Shown one piece after another: positions 7,388 to 14,173 of a stretch of 34,182 nt of DNA; position 1 is the first letter of the stretch, and each line of letters starts with the position of its first letter. The notes under the pieces were generated by a model. That model was not told the origin of the DNA. It did no database searches and saw only the letters and a list, made by a program, of their open reading frames with translations. Source of the DNA: DAIOEK01 sp036746315 (GTDB lineage Bacteria > Chloroflexota > Anaerolineae > Anaerolineales > Anaerolineaceae). The stretch spans positions 1 through 34,182 of the forward strand of contig DAIOEK010000031.1 of the NCBI GenBank assembly GCA_036746315.1. The letters run 5' to 3'. The position numbers and the translations under genes are program-made.

Positions 7388-8629
7388 ATGGACGAAATAA
7401 CAAAATTCGATGCAGAAATGGAAGACAGCGAAAAGCCTCCGAGTAGTAAACCGCGACCGGTGAAACCGTGGCGGGTAGCCGTTATTGCGAACGTCAAGGG
7501 GGTATCCTCACTACCTACGGAAGGTCCAGCCGACGCCGGCGCGGAATTTGACAAGGAAGAAACGATCGAAGCCATACGGGCGGCAATCGAATCTGACGGT
7601 CATTCAGCAATATTTATCCCAGCCGATGTAAATTTGCCTTTTGCCTTGCGAGATGTTGTTCCAGACATCTGTTTTAACATCTCTGAAGGTCTGGGCGGTG
7701 ATGGACGGGAAGCGCAAGCCCCGGCTATCTTTGAGATGATGCACATCCCCTACACCGCTTCGCGGGTGACCACGAATGCCGTCACCCTGGATAAAACCAT
7801 GACCAAGCGGATCTGGCGCGACAGCGGTCTGCCAGTTGTTCCGTTCCAGGAATTTGTGACCGGGCATGAGACCATCGACCCCACGCTCAGATACCCGATG
7901 TTCGTCAAGCCTGCACGGGAAGGAACCGGCATGGGCATGGGTTCGGAATCCATCGTTCACAACGCCGGCGAGCTTCGCAAGCGGGTGAGTTGGGTGATCA
8001 GGCAGTATGCGCAGCCGGCGCTGGTGGAAGAATACCTGCCCGGGCGTGAGTTTACCGTGGGCGTTCTGGGTCGATCAGGGGCACAGCAATATTCCCTGAA
8101 GGGCGAAATTTACCAGCGGGATGGTTTTCATCGTTTACCCGTGCTGGAAGTAAAATCCACGGACTCGGTGACCCCCGGTGTTTACGGACATTCCGCCAAA
8201 CAGTTGTACCCCGGTGAAGAGGGTGTTCCGCAGTTCCTGTGCCCGGCACCGATCAGCGCGAATTTCTCGCGGGTATTGCAGGAACTGGCGATCAAAGGAC
8301 ACCGCGCAGTGAATGCACTGGATGTTTCGCGGGTGGACTTCCGCTGTGACGCCGAGGGCAGACCTTATCTGCTGGAGATCAATTCCCTGCCCGGATTGAC
8401 CCCCGGTTTCAGCGACCTTTGCGTGATCGCAAAGGCGGAAGGGATCAGCTACCGTGAATTGATCCTCGAGATCCTTTACCTTGGCGCATCGCGCTGGGGT
8501 CTGGTGCAGAAGGCATCCGAAGTTGAAGCCGACCTTGCCATCCCCGGTTTGCGCATCCCCGCCAGGCTGAGCCAACGGATGAGGGTACCGGCGCGCCTGC
8601 CTTACACGCAAAGAACAAGATTACGCTAA
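7388..8629 (+). CDS. D-alanine-D-alanine ligase-like ATP-grasp enzyme
   Basis: 413 residues, ATG with AGGAG upstream. An acidic N-terminal extension of about 30 residues is followed by a Rossmann-like entry (WRVAVIANVKG), the ATP-grasp lid and binding strands (YPMFVKPAREGTGMGMG; ALVEEYLPGREFTVGVLG) and the metal/substrate end VDFRCDAEGRPYLLEINSLPGLTPG, very close to the Ddl signature EINxxPGxT. The usual Ddl N-terminal HG-x-x-GEDG loop is replaced by NISEGLGGDGREAQAP. A C-terminal tail of about 40 residues rich in Arg is also extra. It may be a true D-Ala-D-Ala ligase for peptidoglycan or a relative joining other amino acids; the ATP-grasp chemistry is secure, the substrate is not. It appears monocistronic, with its own promoter and a terminator at 8639. 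Confidence 0.8.
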   Translation: MDEITKFDAEMEDSEKPPSSKPRPVKPWRVAVIANVKGVSSLPTEGPADAGAEFDKEETIEAIRAAIESDGHSAIFIPADVNLPFALRDVVPDICFNISEGLGGDGREAQAPAIFEMMHIPYTASRVTTNAVTLDKTMTKRIWRDSGLPVVPFQEFVTGHETIDPTLRYPMFVKPAREGTGMGMGSESIVHNAGELRKRVSWVIRQYAQPALVEEYLPGREFTVGVLGRSGAQQYSLKGEIYQRDGFHRLPVLEVKSTDSVTPGVYGHSAKQLYPGEEGVPQFLCPAPISANFSRVLQELAIKGHRAVNALDVSRVDFRCDAEGRPYLLEINSLPGLTPGFSDLCVIAKAEGISYRELILEILYLGASRWGLVQKASEVEADLAIPGLRIPARLSQRMRVPARLPYTQRTRLR

Positions 8630-8638
8630 TTACAATCA

Positions 8639-8669
8639 CAGACCCGCACATTGTGCGGGTCTGGTTTTT
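8639..8669 (+). terminator. Rho-independent terminator after the ATP-grasp gene
   Basis: CAGACCCGCAC pairs with GTGCGGGTCTG around a tiny loop, then GGTTTTTA. It sits between convergent genes and may also help stop the 10945-8686 operon. Confidence 0.85.
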
Positions 8670-8685
8670 ACATCTACTATGGTGA

Positions 8686-9252
8686 TCAAATAATCTGTTC
8701 GAGGGTGGATAATGTCCACATCAAAAGCGGGTCGAGCCGCGGCAGCAAGAGCAGCACGCCGCAGCCTGCCAGCACACCGATGATGCTGCCGGCAATTACA
8801 TCAGAAAGGTAATGCACACCGGTGATCACCCGCGACAGGGTGACGAGCGGCGCCCAGATGATGAGCGTGATGCCGAACCACGCGGGACCCAATCCCAGGG
8901 CGAGCACGGCAAACAAAAAGGCACGCGCGGCATGACCGGAGGGGAATGAATGCGGGTCAGTGGCACGATAGATCTTGCCCCACTCCCCCTCGGGTCTCCG
9001 GCGGCGGACGGTAAACTTGATCAGCAGGACGATCACCGCCAATATGACAAAGCTGACCATCATCACCAAGGCACGATATTTCCATTCCAGCGAGGCGGCA
9101 AAGAAGACGATCAGCAGCCCGACTAGCCAGAACCAGGAATCCCCTGAATGCGCAAACAAAACCGCCAGCGGCTTGAGGCTATGGTCGGTTTCCATGATTT
9201 GCAGTTTTTTCGAGATGGCTTCATCCCGGCTGATAAGCTCTTGCAGTTTCAA
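8686..9252 (-). CDS. PAP2-family membrane phosphatase
   Basis: 188 residues with about five hydrophobic helices. The three acid-phosphatase motifs are complete: KFTVRRRRP (Lys79, Arg86, Pro87), PSGH (104-107) and SRVITGVHYLSD (Ser140, Arg141, His147, Asp151). Members remove phosphate from lipid phosphates such as undecaprenyl pyrophosphate or phosphatidate; which one cannot be told. The start is TTG at 9252, overlapping the TGA of the upstream gene (TTGA) and preceded by GGAGGA about seven bases earlier, a strong case for the non-ATG start and for coupling. It is the last gene of the 10945-8686 trio, so the substrate may be a lipid made with the help of the neighbouring nucleotidyltransferase. 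Confidence 0.9.
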   Translation of the reverse strand: MKLQELISRDEAISKKLQIMETDHSLKPLAVLFAHSGDSWFWLVGLLIVFFAASLEWKYRALVMMVSFVILAVIVLLIKFTVRRRRPEGEWGKIYRATDPHSFPSGHAARAFLFAVLALGLGPAWFGITLIIWAPLVTLSRVITGVHYLSDVIAGSIIGVLAGCGVLLLLPRLDPLLMWTLSTLEQII

Positions 9253-10025
9253 ACAGTCTTCCTCCGGTTCAGGTGGTGACGCATGATCTCCAGCTGATGC
9301 GGTTTATCCACGTCCATACCCATCTCAGCATACGGGCTGACAAATGCCTTGCCGATTAAATGAAGTCTTTTGCTGATCATTGCCGCCGCATCATCCAGCG
9401 TGGCGGTACGGAAGAGCAAACCGAAGAGGATATCAAAGCCAAGGATGGACGCCTGTTTGAATGGGTTCTTGCGATTGGCGATCAACTTTTCCCATAAGCC
9501 GGTTACATCATCGGCTATATCGATGCGCATGGCATTGATATCGCCGCCGCAGATATCCAGACCTTTCAGGTGGGTATAGGTGCGGTTGGAGGTGGGAAAG
9601 GTGGCTTCCATCACGCTCTTCTCGACCACCTGGTAATACAAATCAGCCGGATTGCTGTCGATCATATTGATCAGCCAGTCGATCATGGCCGGGGTAACGC
9701 CGGGTACGTCAGATGCGGCAATCAGCGCGTATTTGCTGCCTGAGTGCAATTTTTTGAGGGTAGCTATGCCGACTTTGATATTGCTCAGCATGTCTTCCTG
9801 GTTGGCAACAAAGGTGACCGGTTTGGGGCAGGTCAAGCCTCCCATCTCGGTCAGCCCAATGACGACCACATGCTCAATGCGGGGAGAATGGCAGAGTGCA
9901 TCCAAAACCCACTGGATCATAGGCTTGCCGGCAATATCCAGCATCGCCTTTGAGCCGCCGCGGGTGTATTCATAGAGCGGTTCACCCGGCAGGGGAATGC
10001 CGCCGGCGGTGATGATCGCATCCAT
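9249..10025 (-). CDS. MobA/GlmU-like nucleotidyltransferase
   Basis: 258 residues. The N-terminus MDAIITAGG plus GSKAMLDIAGKPMIQWVLDAL is the NTP-transferase pattern (G-G nucleotide loop, then Lys of the KxMxxxxGKPM motif), and ALIAASDVPGVTPAMIDWL carries the metal-binding Asp region. The enzyme class transfers a nucleotide monophosphate to a sugar phosphate, an inositol or alditol phosphate, or a cofactor. The spacing LTAGG-...-PLYEYTRGGSK is longer than in classic MobA, so molybdopterin is unlikely. The C-terminal half (170-258) matches nothing I know. The start ATG at 10025 touches the TAA of the upstream gene (TTAATG), and its TGA overlaps the next start, so the three genes are coupled. 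Confidence 0.8.
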   Translation of the reverse strand: MDAIITAGGIPLPGEPLYEYTRGGSKAMLDIAGKPMIQWVLDALCHSPRIEHVVVIGLTEMGGLTCPKPVTFVANQEDMLSNIKVGIATLKKLHSGSKYALIAASDVPGVTPAMIDWLINMIDSNPADLYYQVVEKSVMEATFPTSNRTYTHLKGLDICGGDINAMRIDIADDVTGLWEKLIANRKNPFKQASILGFDILFGLLFRTATLDDAAAMISKRLHLIGKAFVSPYAEMGMDVDKPHQLEIMRHHLNRRKTV

Positions 10026-10945
10026 TAAGAAAGCTCCATGAATTGGGGTTCAAAACCAATGCGATCCACATATTCGCCCAGTTGATTAAAGTAATTGCCC
10101 GGGTTGGCGTAATCCACCGGTTCTTTATACCCGGCAGCGGCGAGGATGGCAGCTTCCATCATATTGGTGCCGAACGAGCGTCCTTCCAGAACCGGGGTGG
10201 TGGTTACGATGTACTTTACACCAGCCTCGCGGAAGATTTTCATGTCTTCCTGGGTAGTGGTATTGGTGACAATGATCTTATCCTTCATTTGATACGGCAT
10301 ATAGCGCCTAATGTAGTGGCAATCACCGGCAACCACATCTGCCCATTCGAACCACTGTGCATATTTGGGCGTACGTTTCTCCTGTTCTTTTCCGGTGGGG
10401 TATACCCAATTAAACGGCACCCGTCCAACAACCGGCATCAGCAGTGCCGCCATTGTTTTTATGGAATTTACTTTGCGCAATGCGAATGGCAAACCCAGCG
10501 AGAACATCATATCGCCAAAAACGCACTCGTATCCGGCATTTACGAACGATTCGAGCATTCCCCAGCGGTCCACTCCGGTCATTACCAGCGCCTTTTTGCC
10601 CGCAAATTTTTCTCCCAGCGTCTTCTTTAACACCAGTGCGCTTTTCTTTTCAAGCGTGCTTTTCAACCCAGTGCCGTCCACGGTAGGGGTGATTTTGATA
10701 TCGGCGACCATCTTATGGACGGAATAGAGCGGATACCAGTGGCGATCGACCATCAGTCCCAGGTCAGCGCCGCCGACACCGAACGCATCCACCTTGCCAT
10801 CCAGATCCCGATACAGTTGAGCAGCCCGGTCCATATCACCATCGGTGCCAGTCCGCTCAATGCTTACCCGTTCCCCCAGGATATCAATTTCAACTGCCTT
10901 ATTCCTTTTTGATGACCCAATGCTGATGCTAACCGCTCGTTTCAT
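10025..10945 (-). CDS. Conserved protein of unknown function (annotated in some anaerobes as quinate 5-dehydrogenase-like)
   Basis: 306 residues, ATG 10945 with GAGGAGG seven bases upstream. The N-terminus (MKRAVSISIGSSKRNKAVEI, then ERTGTDGDMDRAAQLYRDLDG and VDAFGVGGADLGLMV) and the middle KKALVMTGVDRWGMLESF resemble a family found in Firmicutes and Chloroflexota that I recall carrying the label quinate 5-dehydrogenase; I do not trust that as a function. The visible pattern (VMTGVDRWGM; GDMMFSLGLPF; DKIIVTNTT; GVKYIVTTTP) looks like alternating alpha/beta Rossmann-type units, without a clear GxGxxG. It is soluble with no signal peptide. It leads the trio with the nucleotidyltransferase and PAP2 phosphatase, which hints at a role in making a small phosphorylated or lipid-linked compound. 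Confidence 0.6.
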   Translation of the reverse strand: MKRAVSISIGSSKRNKAVEIDILGERVSIERTGTDGDMDRAAQLYRDLDGKVDAFGVGGADLGLMVDRHWYPLYSVHKMVADIKITPTVDGTGLKSTLEKKSALVLKKTLGEKFAGKKALVMTGVDRWGMLESFVNAGYECVFGDMMFSLGLPFALRKVNSIKTMAALLMPVVGRVPFNWVYPTGKEQEKRTPKYAQWFEWADVVAGDCHYIRRYMPYQMKDKIIVTNTTTQEDMKIFREAGVKYIVTTTPVLEGRSFGTNMMEAAILAAAGYKEPVDYANPGNYFNQLGEYVDRIGFEPQFMELS

Positions 10946-10976
10946 GGACCTGCCTCCTCAATGGGATATGCTGGTG

Positions 10977-11005
10977 AGTATACACCGAACTTTCCTTCAT
11001 GTGTA
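10977..11005 (-). promoter_or_regulatory. Candidate promoter of the 10945-8686 operon
   Basis: On the minus strand TACACA (11005-11000), 17-base spacer, TATACT (10982-10977). The -35 matches consensus at four of six bases. It is divergent from the peptide-transporter promoter. Confidence 0.5.
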
Positions 11006-11034
11006 GTTAACCCTCTTTTACCGGATTCGGTATG

Positions 11035-11087
11035 CAAAATTCCATTTTGTGCCGTATACTGATACAGTATTCAAAATATTGATCAAT
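11035..11087. promoter_or_regulatory. Three palindromes upstream of the peptide-transporter promoter
   Basis: CAAAAT-TCC-ATTTTG (11035-11049), ATACTG-ATA-CAGTAT (11056-11070) and ATTGATCAAT (11078-11087) are all perfect inverted repeats, packed in 53 bases just upstream of the -35 box. They are candidate regulator-binding sites; I cannot assign a regulator family. Confidence 0.4.
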
Positions 11088-11094
11088 TGCATAA

Positions 11095-11123
11095 TTGACA
11101 TGTGATTTTTATCTTTATATAAT
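11095..11123 (+). promoter_or_regulatory. Perfect consensus sigma-70 promoter of the peptide ABC operon
   Basis: TTGACA (11095-11100), exactly 17 bases, TATAAT (11118-11123). The predicted start near 11130 leaves a leader of about 100 bases before the GTG at 11230. Confidence 0.85.
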
Positions 11124-11153
11124 TTGTGCTAATATACTTTTAACCTTACCCAG

Positions 11154-11211
11154 AAAGGGAGGTGATGTGTTACATATTTTTTGACGTTAATTTGTTGGCC
11201 AAGCGTTATTA
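11154..11211 (+). promoter_or_regulatory. Leader segment with strong Shine-Dalgarno and possible mini-ORF
   Basis: AAAGGGAGGTGAT (11154-11166) is a near-perfect Shine-Dalgarno, yet no main gene starts here. A GTG at 11167 would give a five-codon peptide (VLHIF, stop at 11182-11184). An ATG at 11165 would give 15 codons ending in TAA at 11210-11212. It lies inside the predicted transcript, about 60 bases before the real start. It could be a leader peptide, a ribosome standby site or an mRNA-stabilising element. Confidence 0.35.
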
Positions 11212-11229
11212 ATTTGATCGGAGGAGAAA

Positions 11230-12972
11230 GTGAATAAAAAAGTTTTGTACGTTATTTTATCTATGGTGATAGTTCTGAGCATGGCGCTGGCTGCCTGCCA
11301 GCCCGCTGCCACCGCCGAACCTGCCGCCCCGGCAGAACCAGTGGCAACCGCAGAACCCGCTGCACCTGCAGAGCCTGCGGCTCCCGCCGAGCCTGCTGCG
11401 CCCGAATTCGTTCCCGTGGACCCCACTGCCGGTCCGGTCGACTGCTCATACGGTGGTCTGATCAAACAGATCAAAGCTGTGGATGATCTGACCGTTGAAT
11501 TCGACCTCTGTGCTTCCGACCCGGCTTTCCCATCCAAAGTCGCCTTTACCCCCTTCTCCATTCAACCCAAGGAATGGCTGGAGCAGGCGATGGTTTCCCG
11601 CGAAATCCTCGAGAAACCCATTGGAACTGGTCCGTATATGATCGAATCCTGGAATCGCGGCGACAGCATCACCTTCAAACGCTTCGACGATTACTGGGGA
11701 GAAAAAGCCAAAGTCGGTACCGTGATCTTCAAATGGAGCTCTGAATCCGCCGCCCGCCTGCTCGAACTTCAATCCGGCACCGTGGATGGCATCGATAACC
11801 CCGCTCCGGAAGATTTCGCTGTTATCGAAGCAGATTCCAATCTGCAGCTGCTGCCCCGCGAAGCTTTGAACGTGTTCTACATCGGCATGACCAACACCTA
11901 CCCGCCCTTTGACAATGTCAAAGTCCGCCAGGCAGTTGCCATGGGCATCGACCGCCAGCGAATTGTAGATACCTTCTACCCCGCCGGCTCCGAAGTTGCC
12001 ACTCACTTCACCCCCTGCTCCATCCCCAACGCCTGCGTTGGCGAGGACTGGTATGAATTCGATCCTGTAAAAGCAAAGGCATTGCTGGCTGAAGCCGGTT
12101 TCCCCGATGGCTTCGACACCACGCTGTACTATCGCGACGTGGTCCGTGGTTACCTGCCCCAGGTCAGCCAGGTTGCTGCTGACATCCAGGCGCAGTTGAA
12201 GGAAAACCTCGGCATCAACGCTGAGATCGAAGTGATGGAATCCGGTGCCTTCATCGATGATTCCGCCAATGGACGCTTGAATGGCTTCCATCTGTTGGGT
12301 TGGGGCGCCGATTACCCGCACGTTACCAACTTCCTGGATTACCACTTCGGTAAATCACAGGCTCAGTTTGGTACCCCGTATCCTGAGATCTATGAAAACC
12401 TCATCAAAGGCGCCGCCATCGCTGATGTAGATGAAGCTGCTCCTTACTATGAGGCTGCCAACAACGCCATCAAAGAACTGGTTCCCATGGTTCCGGTTGC
12501 ACATGGCGGTTCCGGTGTGGCTTACCGCGCTGATGTTACCGGCGGTCAGGCTGCTCCTTTGACCAACGAGAACTTCTCGGTGGTAACCGCAGGCGATCGC
12601 GACACCTTCGTGTGGATGCAGAACGCGGAGCCCATCTCACTGTACTGCGGTGATGAGACCGACGGTGAATCCCTGCGCGCTTGCGAACAGGTTGTTGAAT
12701 CATTGCTCTCCTATGAGATCGGTGGCACCGAAGTTAAACCCGGTCTGGCGACCTCCTGCGACGCCAATGAAGATCTGACCACCTGGACCTGCCATCTGCG
12801 TGAAGGCGTCAAATTCCATGACGGCTCCACCCTGGATGCCGGCGATGTGGTTGAATCCTGGATGGTTCAGTGGGATGCTGCCAATCCGCTTCACATTGGT
12901 AACACTGGCGCATTCGAATACTTCAGCACCCTGTGGGGTAACCTGCTGAACGTGCCTCCTTCTGCGGAATAA
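11230..12972 (+). CDS. Peptide-type ABC transporter substrate-binding lipoprotein, family 5, circularly permuted
   Basis: 580 residues, GTG start with GGAGGAG. Signal peptide and lipobox end at Cys23 (ALAAC), followed by an Ala/Glu/Pro repeat linker (to about 60). Residues 74-450 match family 5 (SBP_bac_5) proteins starting from their middle: GLIKQIKAVDDLTVEF, KPIGTGPYMIESWNRGD, DDYWGEKAKVGTVIF, VKVRQAVAMGIDRQRIV, AKALLAEAGFPDGF. The part that normally begins such proteins sits at the end (458-575): EPISLYCGDETDGESLR, VESLLSYEIGGTEVKPGLAT, LREGVKFHDGSTLDAGDVV, FEYFSTLWGN. Thus the mature fold is circularly permuted, with the ancestral C-terminal end (NENFSVV, about 447-453) joined directly to the ancestral N-terminus. 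Apart from Cys23 there are eight cysteines, so disulfides are possible. It is the first gene of a five-gene importer operon. Confidence 0.92.
   Translation: MNKKVLYVILSMVIVLSMALAACQPAATAEPAAPAEPVATAEPAAPAEPAAPAEPAAPEFVPVDPTAGPVDCSYGGLIKQIKAVDDLTVEFDLCASDPAFPSKVAFTPFSIQPKEWLEQAMVSREILEKPIGTGPYMIESWNRGDSITFKRFDDYWGEKAKVGTVIFKWSSESAARLLELQSGTVDGIDNPAPEDFAVIEADSNLQLLPREALNVFYIGMTNTYPPFDNVKVRQAVAMGIDRQRIVDTFYPAGSEVATHFTPCSIPNACVGEDWYEFDPVKAKALLAEAGFPDGFDTTLYYRDVVRGYLPQVSQVAADIQAQLKENLGINAEIEVMESGAFIDDSANGRLNGFHLLGWGADYPHVTNFLDYHFGKSQAQFGTPYPEIYENLIKGAAIADVDEAAPYYEAANNAIKELVPMVPVAHGGSGVAYRADVTGGQAAPLTNENFSVVTAGDRDTFVWMQNAEPISLYCGDETDGESLRACEQVVESLLSYEIGGTEVKPGLATSCDANEDLTTWTCHLREGVKFHDGSTLDAGDVVESWMVQWDAANPLHIGNTGAFEYFSTLWGNLLNVPPSAE
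11308..11403 (+). repeat. In-frame Ala/Glu/Pro linker repeats
   Basis: Imperfect tandem 9-18 base units encode repeated AEPAAP/AEPVAT motifs (residues about 27-58 of the binding protein). They form a flexible tether between lipid anchor and ligand-binding body, and may vary in copy number between strains. Confidence 0.8.
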
Positions 12973-13007
12973 TCTGGCAGAAGCGCATGTAGTTAATTAA
13001 CCATACG

Positions 13008-13068
13008 CAACGCGGGATGTACCGACCAGGATGAATGGGGGTCGTCCCGCGTTGTATTATTATTTTTT
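13008..13068 (+). terminator. Intercistronic hairpin/attenuator between binding protein and permease
   Basis: CAACGCGGGA (13008-13017) pairs with TCCCGCGTTG (13045-13054), and CGACC (13023-13027) with GGTCG (13040-13044) stacks inside with a one-sided five-base bulge. A T-rich stretch follows, ending in six T (13063-13068). It lies inside the operon, so it probably terminates part of the transcripts or protects the upstream mRNA 3' end, giving more binding protein than permease. Confidence 0.7.
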
Positions 13069-13091
13069 CAACTAAAATAAATGGAAAGCCC

Positions 13092-14171
13092 ATGTTTCAA
13101 TATATAATTCGTCGAATCCTGTTGGCAATTCCGGTCCTGTTTGGGATTATGCTGGTGACCTTTGCGCTCACCCGTATGATTCCGGGAGAGCCTTGTCGGG
13201 CGATGTTGGGCGAAAAGGCGACAGCCGAGGTTTGTGAACGCTTTACCAAACAATACGGTCTGGATAAACCCATTCCGGTGCAGTTTGCGGTCTACATGGG
13301 GAAGATTGTGCAAGGTGACTTCGGTAACTCCATCCGTTTCAGCCGTCCTGTCATGTTGATCCTGGCTGAAAGGCTGCCCATGACAATTGAATTGGGTTTC
13401 CTGGCTCTGGTTTTCTCAATTGTCGTCGGAATCCCGGCTGGAATCATTTCAGCAGTCAAACGCAATTCCGCAGCAGATGTGACCACCATGGTTGTGGCAA
13501 ATATGGGGGTATCCATGCCGGTTTACTGGCTGGGTTTGATGTTGCAATATTTATTTGCCATCCTTTTGAAAGATACGCCATTATGGCTGGCACCTTCGGG
13601 GCGGTTGACCGCCGGAATTTCATCGGTGCCTTTTTATCAAATTCTGGGTTGGCAGCTTGAGCCGAACACGGCAAAGTTCTACATTTCCGAGTTTATTGCC
13701 AACCTGTATATTTTCAATGGAATTATCACCGCGAATTGGACCCTGGTAGCGGATGCGCTCAAGCATCTCATCCTGCCGGCTGTGGCGCTGGGTACAATTC
13801 CACTGGCTATCATTGCACGTATGACCCGTTCCTCCATGTTGGAGGTACTCAAACAAGACTATATCCGCACCGCACGGGCAAAGGGTTTGCGAAAGAACCT
13901 GGTGGTACTCAAGCACGCATTTCGCAACGCCTTGTTGCCGATCGTAACCGTTATCGGTCTCGAATTCGGGATCCTCTTTGCGGGTGCGTTGCTTACCGAA
14001 TCGATCTTCGGCCTGGCTGGCGTGGGCAGAATCTTATACGAAGCGATCACCGCACGCGATTTCCCCATCATCCAGGCGTTTACCGTAGTGATTGCCACCG
14101 GTTATGTATTTATTAACCTGCTGGTGGACCTTTCCTACGTGTTTATTGACCCCCGCATCCGGTTGGAGTAA
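13092..14171 (+). CDS. Peptide/nickel-type ABC transporter permease, DppB/OppB-like
   Basis: 359 residues with six membrane segments. The N-terminus MFQYIIRRILLAIPVLFGIMLVTF is the standard start of DppB-type permeases. It continues with a periplasmic segment containing YGLDKPIPVQFAVYMGKI and GDFGNSIRFSRPV, and the ATPase-contact EAA loop near EVLKQDYIRTARAKGL. It forms the membrane channel with the next permease. I chose ATG 13092 (GGAAAG nearby) because the longer in-frame start at 13035 would lie inside the intercistronic hairpin and add residues foreign to the family. A periplasmic insertion (about 175-205, LLKDTPLWLAPSGR to QLEPNTAKF) is longer than in E. coli DppB as I recall it. Confidence 0.93.
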   Translation: MFQYIIRRILLAIPVLFGIMLVTFALTRMIPGEPCRAMLGEKATAEVCERFTKQYGLDKPIPVQFAVYMGKIVQGDFGNSIRFSRPVMLILAERLPMTIELGFLALVFSIVVGIPAGIISAVKRNSAADVTTMVVANMGVSMPVYWLGLMLQYLFAILLKDTPLWLAPSGRLTAGISSVPFYQILGWQLEPNTAKFYISEFIANLYIFNGIITANWTLVADALKHLILPAVALGTIPLAIIARMTRSSMLEVLKQDYIRTARAKGLRKNLVVLKHAFRNALLPIVTVIGLEFGILFAGALLTESIFGLAGVGRILYEAITARDFPIIQAFTVVIATGYVFINLLVDLSYVFIDPRIRLE

Positions 14172-14173
14172 CT

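Noticed and set aside
9249..10025. Molybdenum cofactor guanylyltransferase (MobA)
   Set aside because: The nucleotide loop spacing differs and no molybdopterin genes are nearby. The general nucleotidyltransferase call is safer.
11308..11403. Tandem repeat considered as a CRISPR or satellite
   Set aside because: The units are short, in frame and encode an Ala/Glu/Pro lipoprotein linker. There are no spacers.
11446..12345. Minus-strand reading frame of about 300 codons opposite the binding protein
   Set aside because: It arises from the codon bias of the highly expressed binding-protein gene. It has no ribosome site and no recognisable motif.
13035..13091. ATG at 13035 as the start of the first permease
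   Set aside because: It lies inside the intercistronic hairpin and adds residues not seen in DppB-type proteins. ATG 13092 gives the standard N-terminus.
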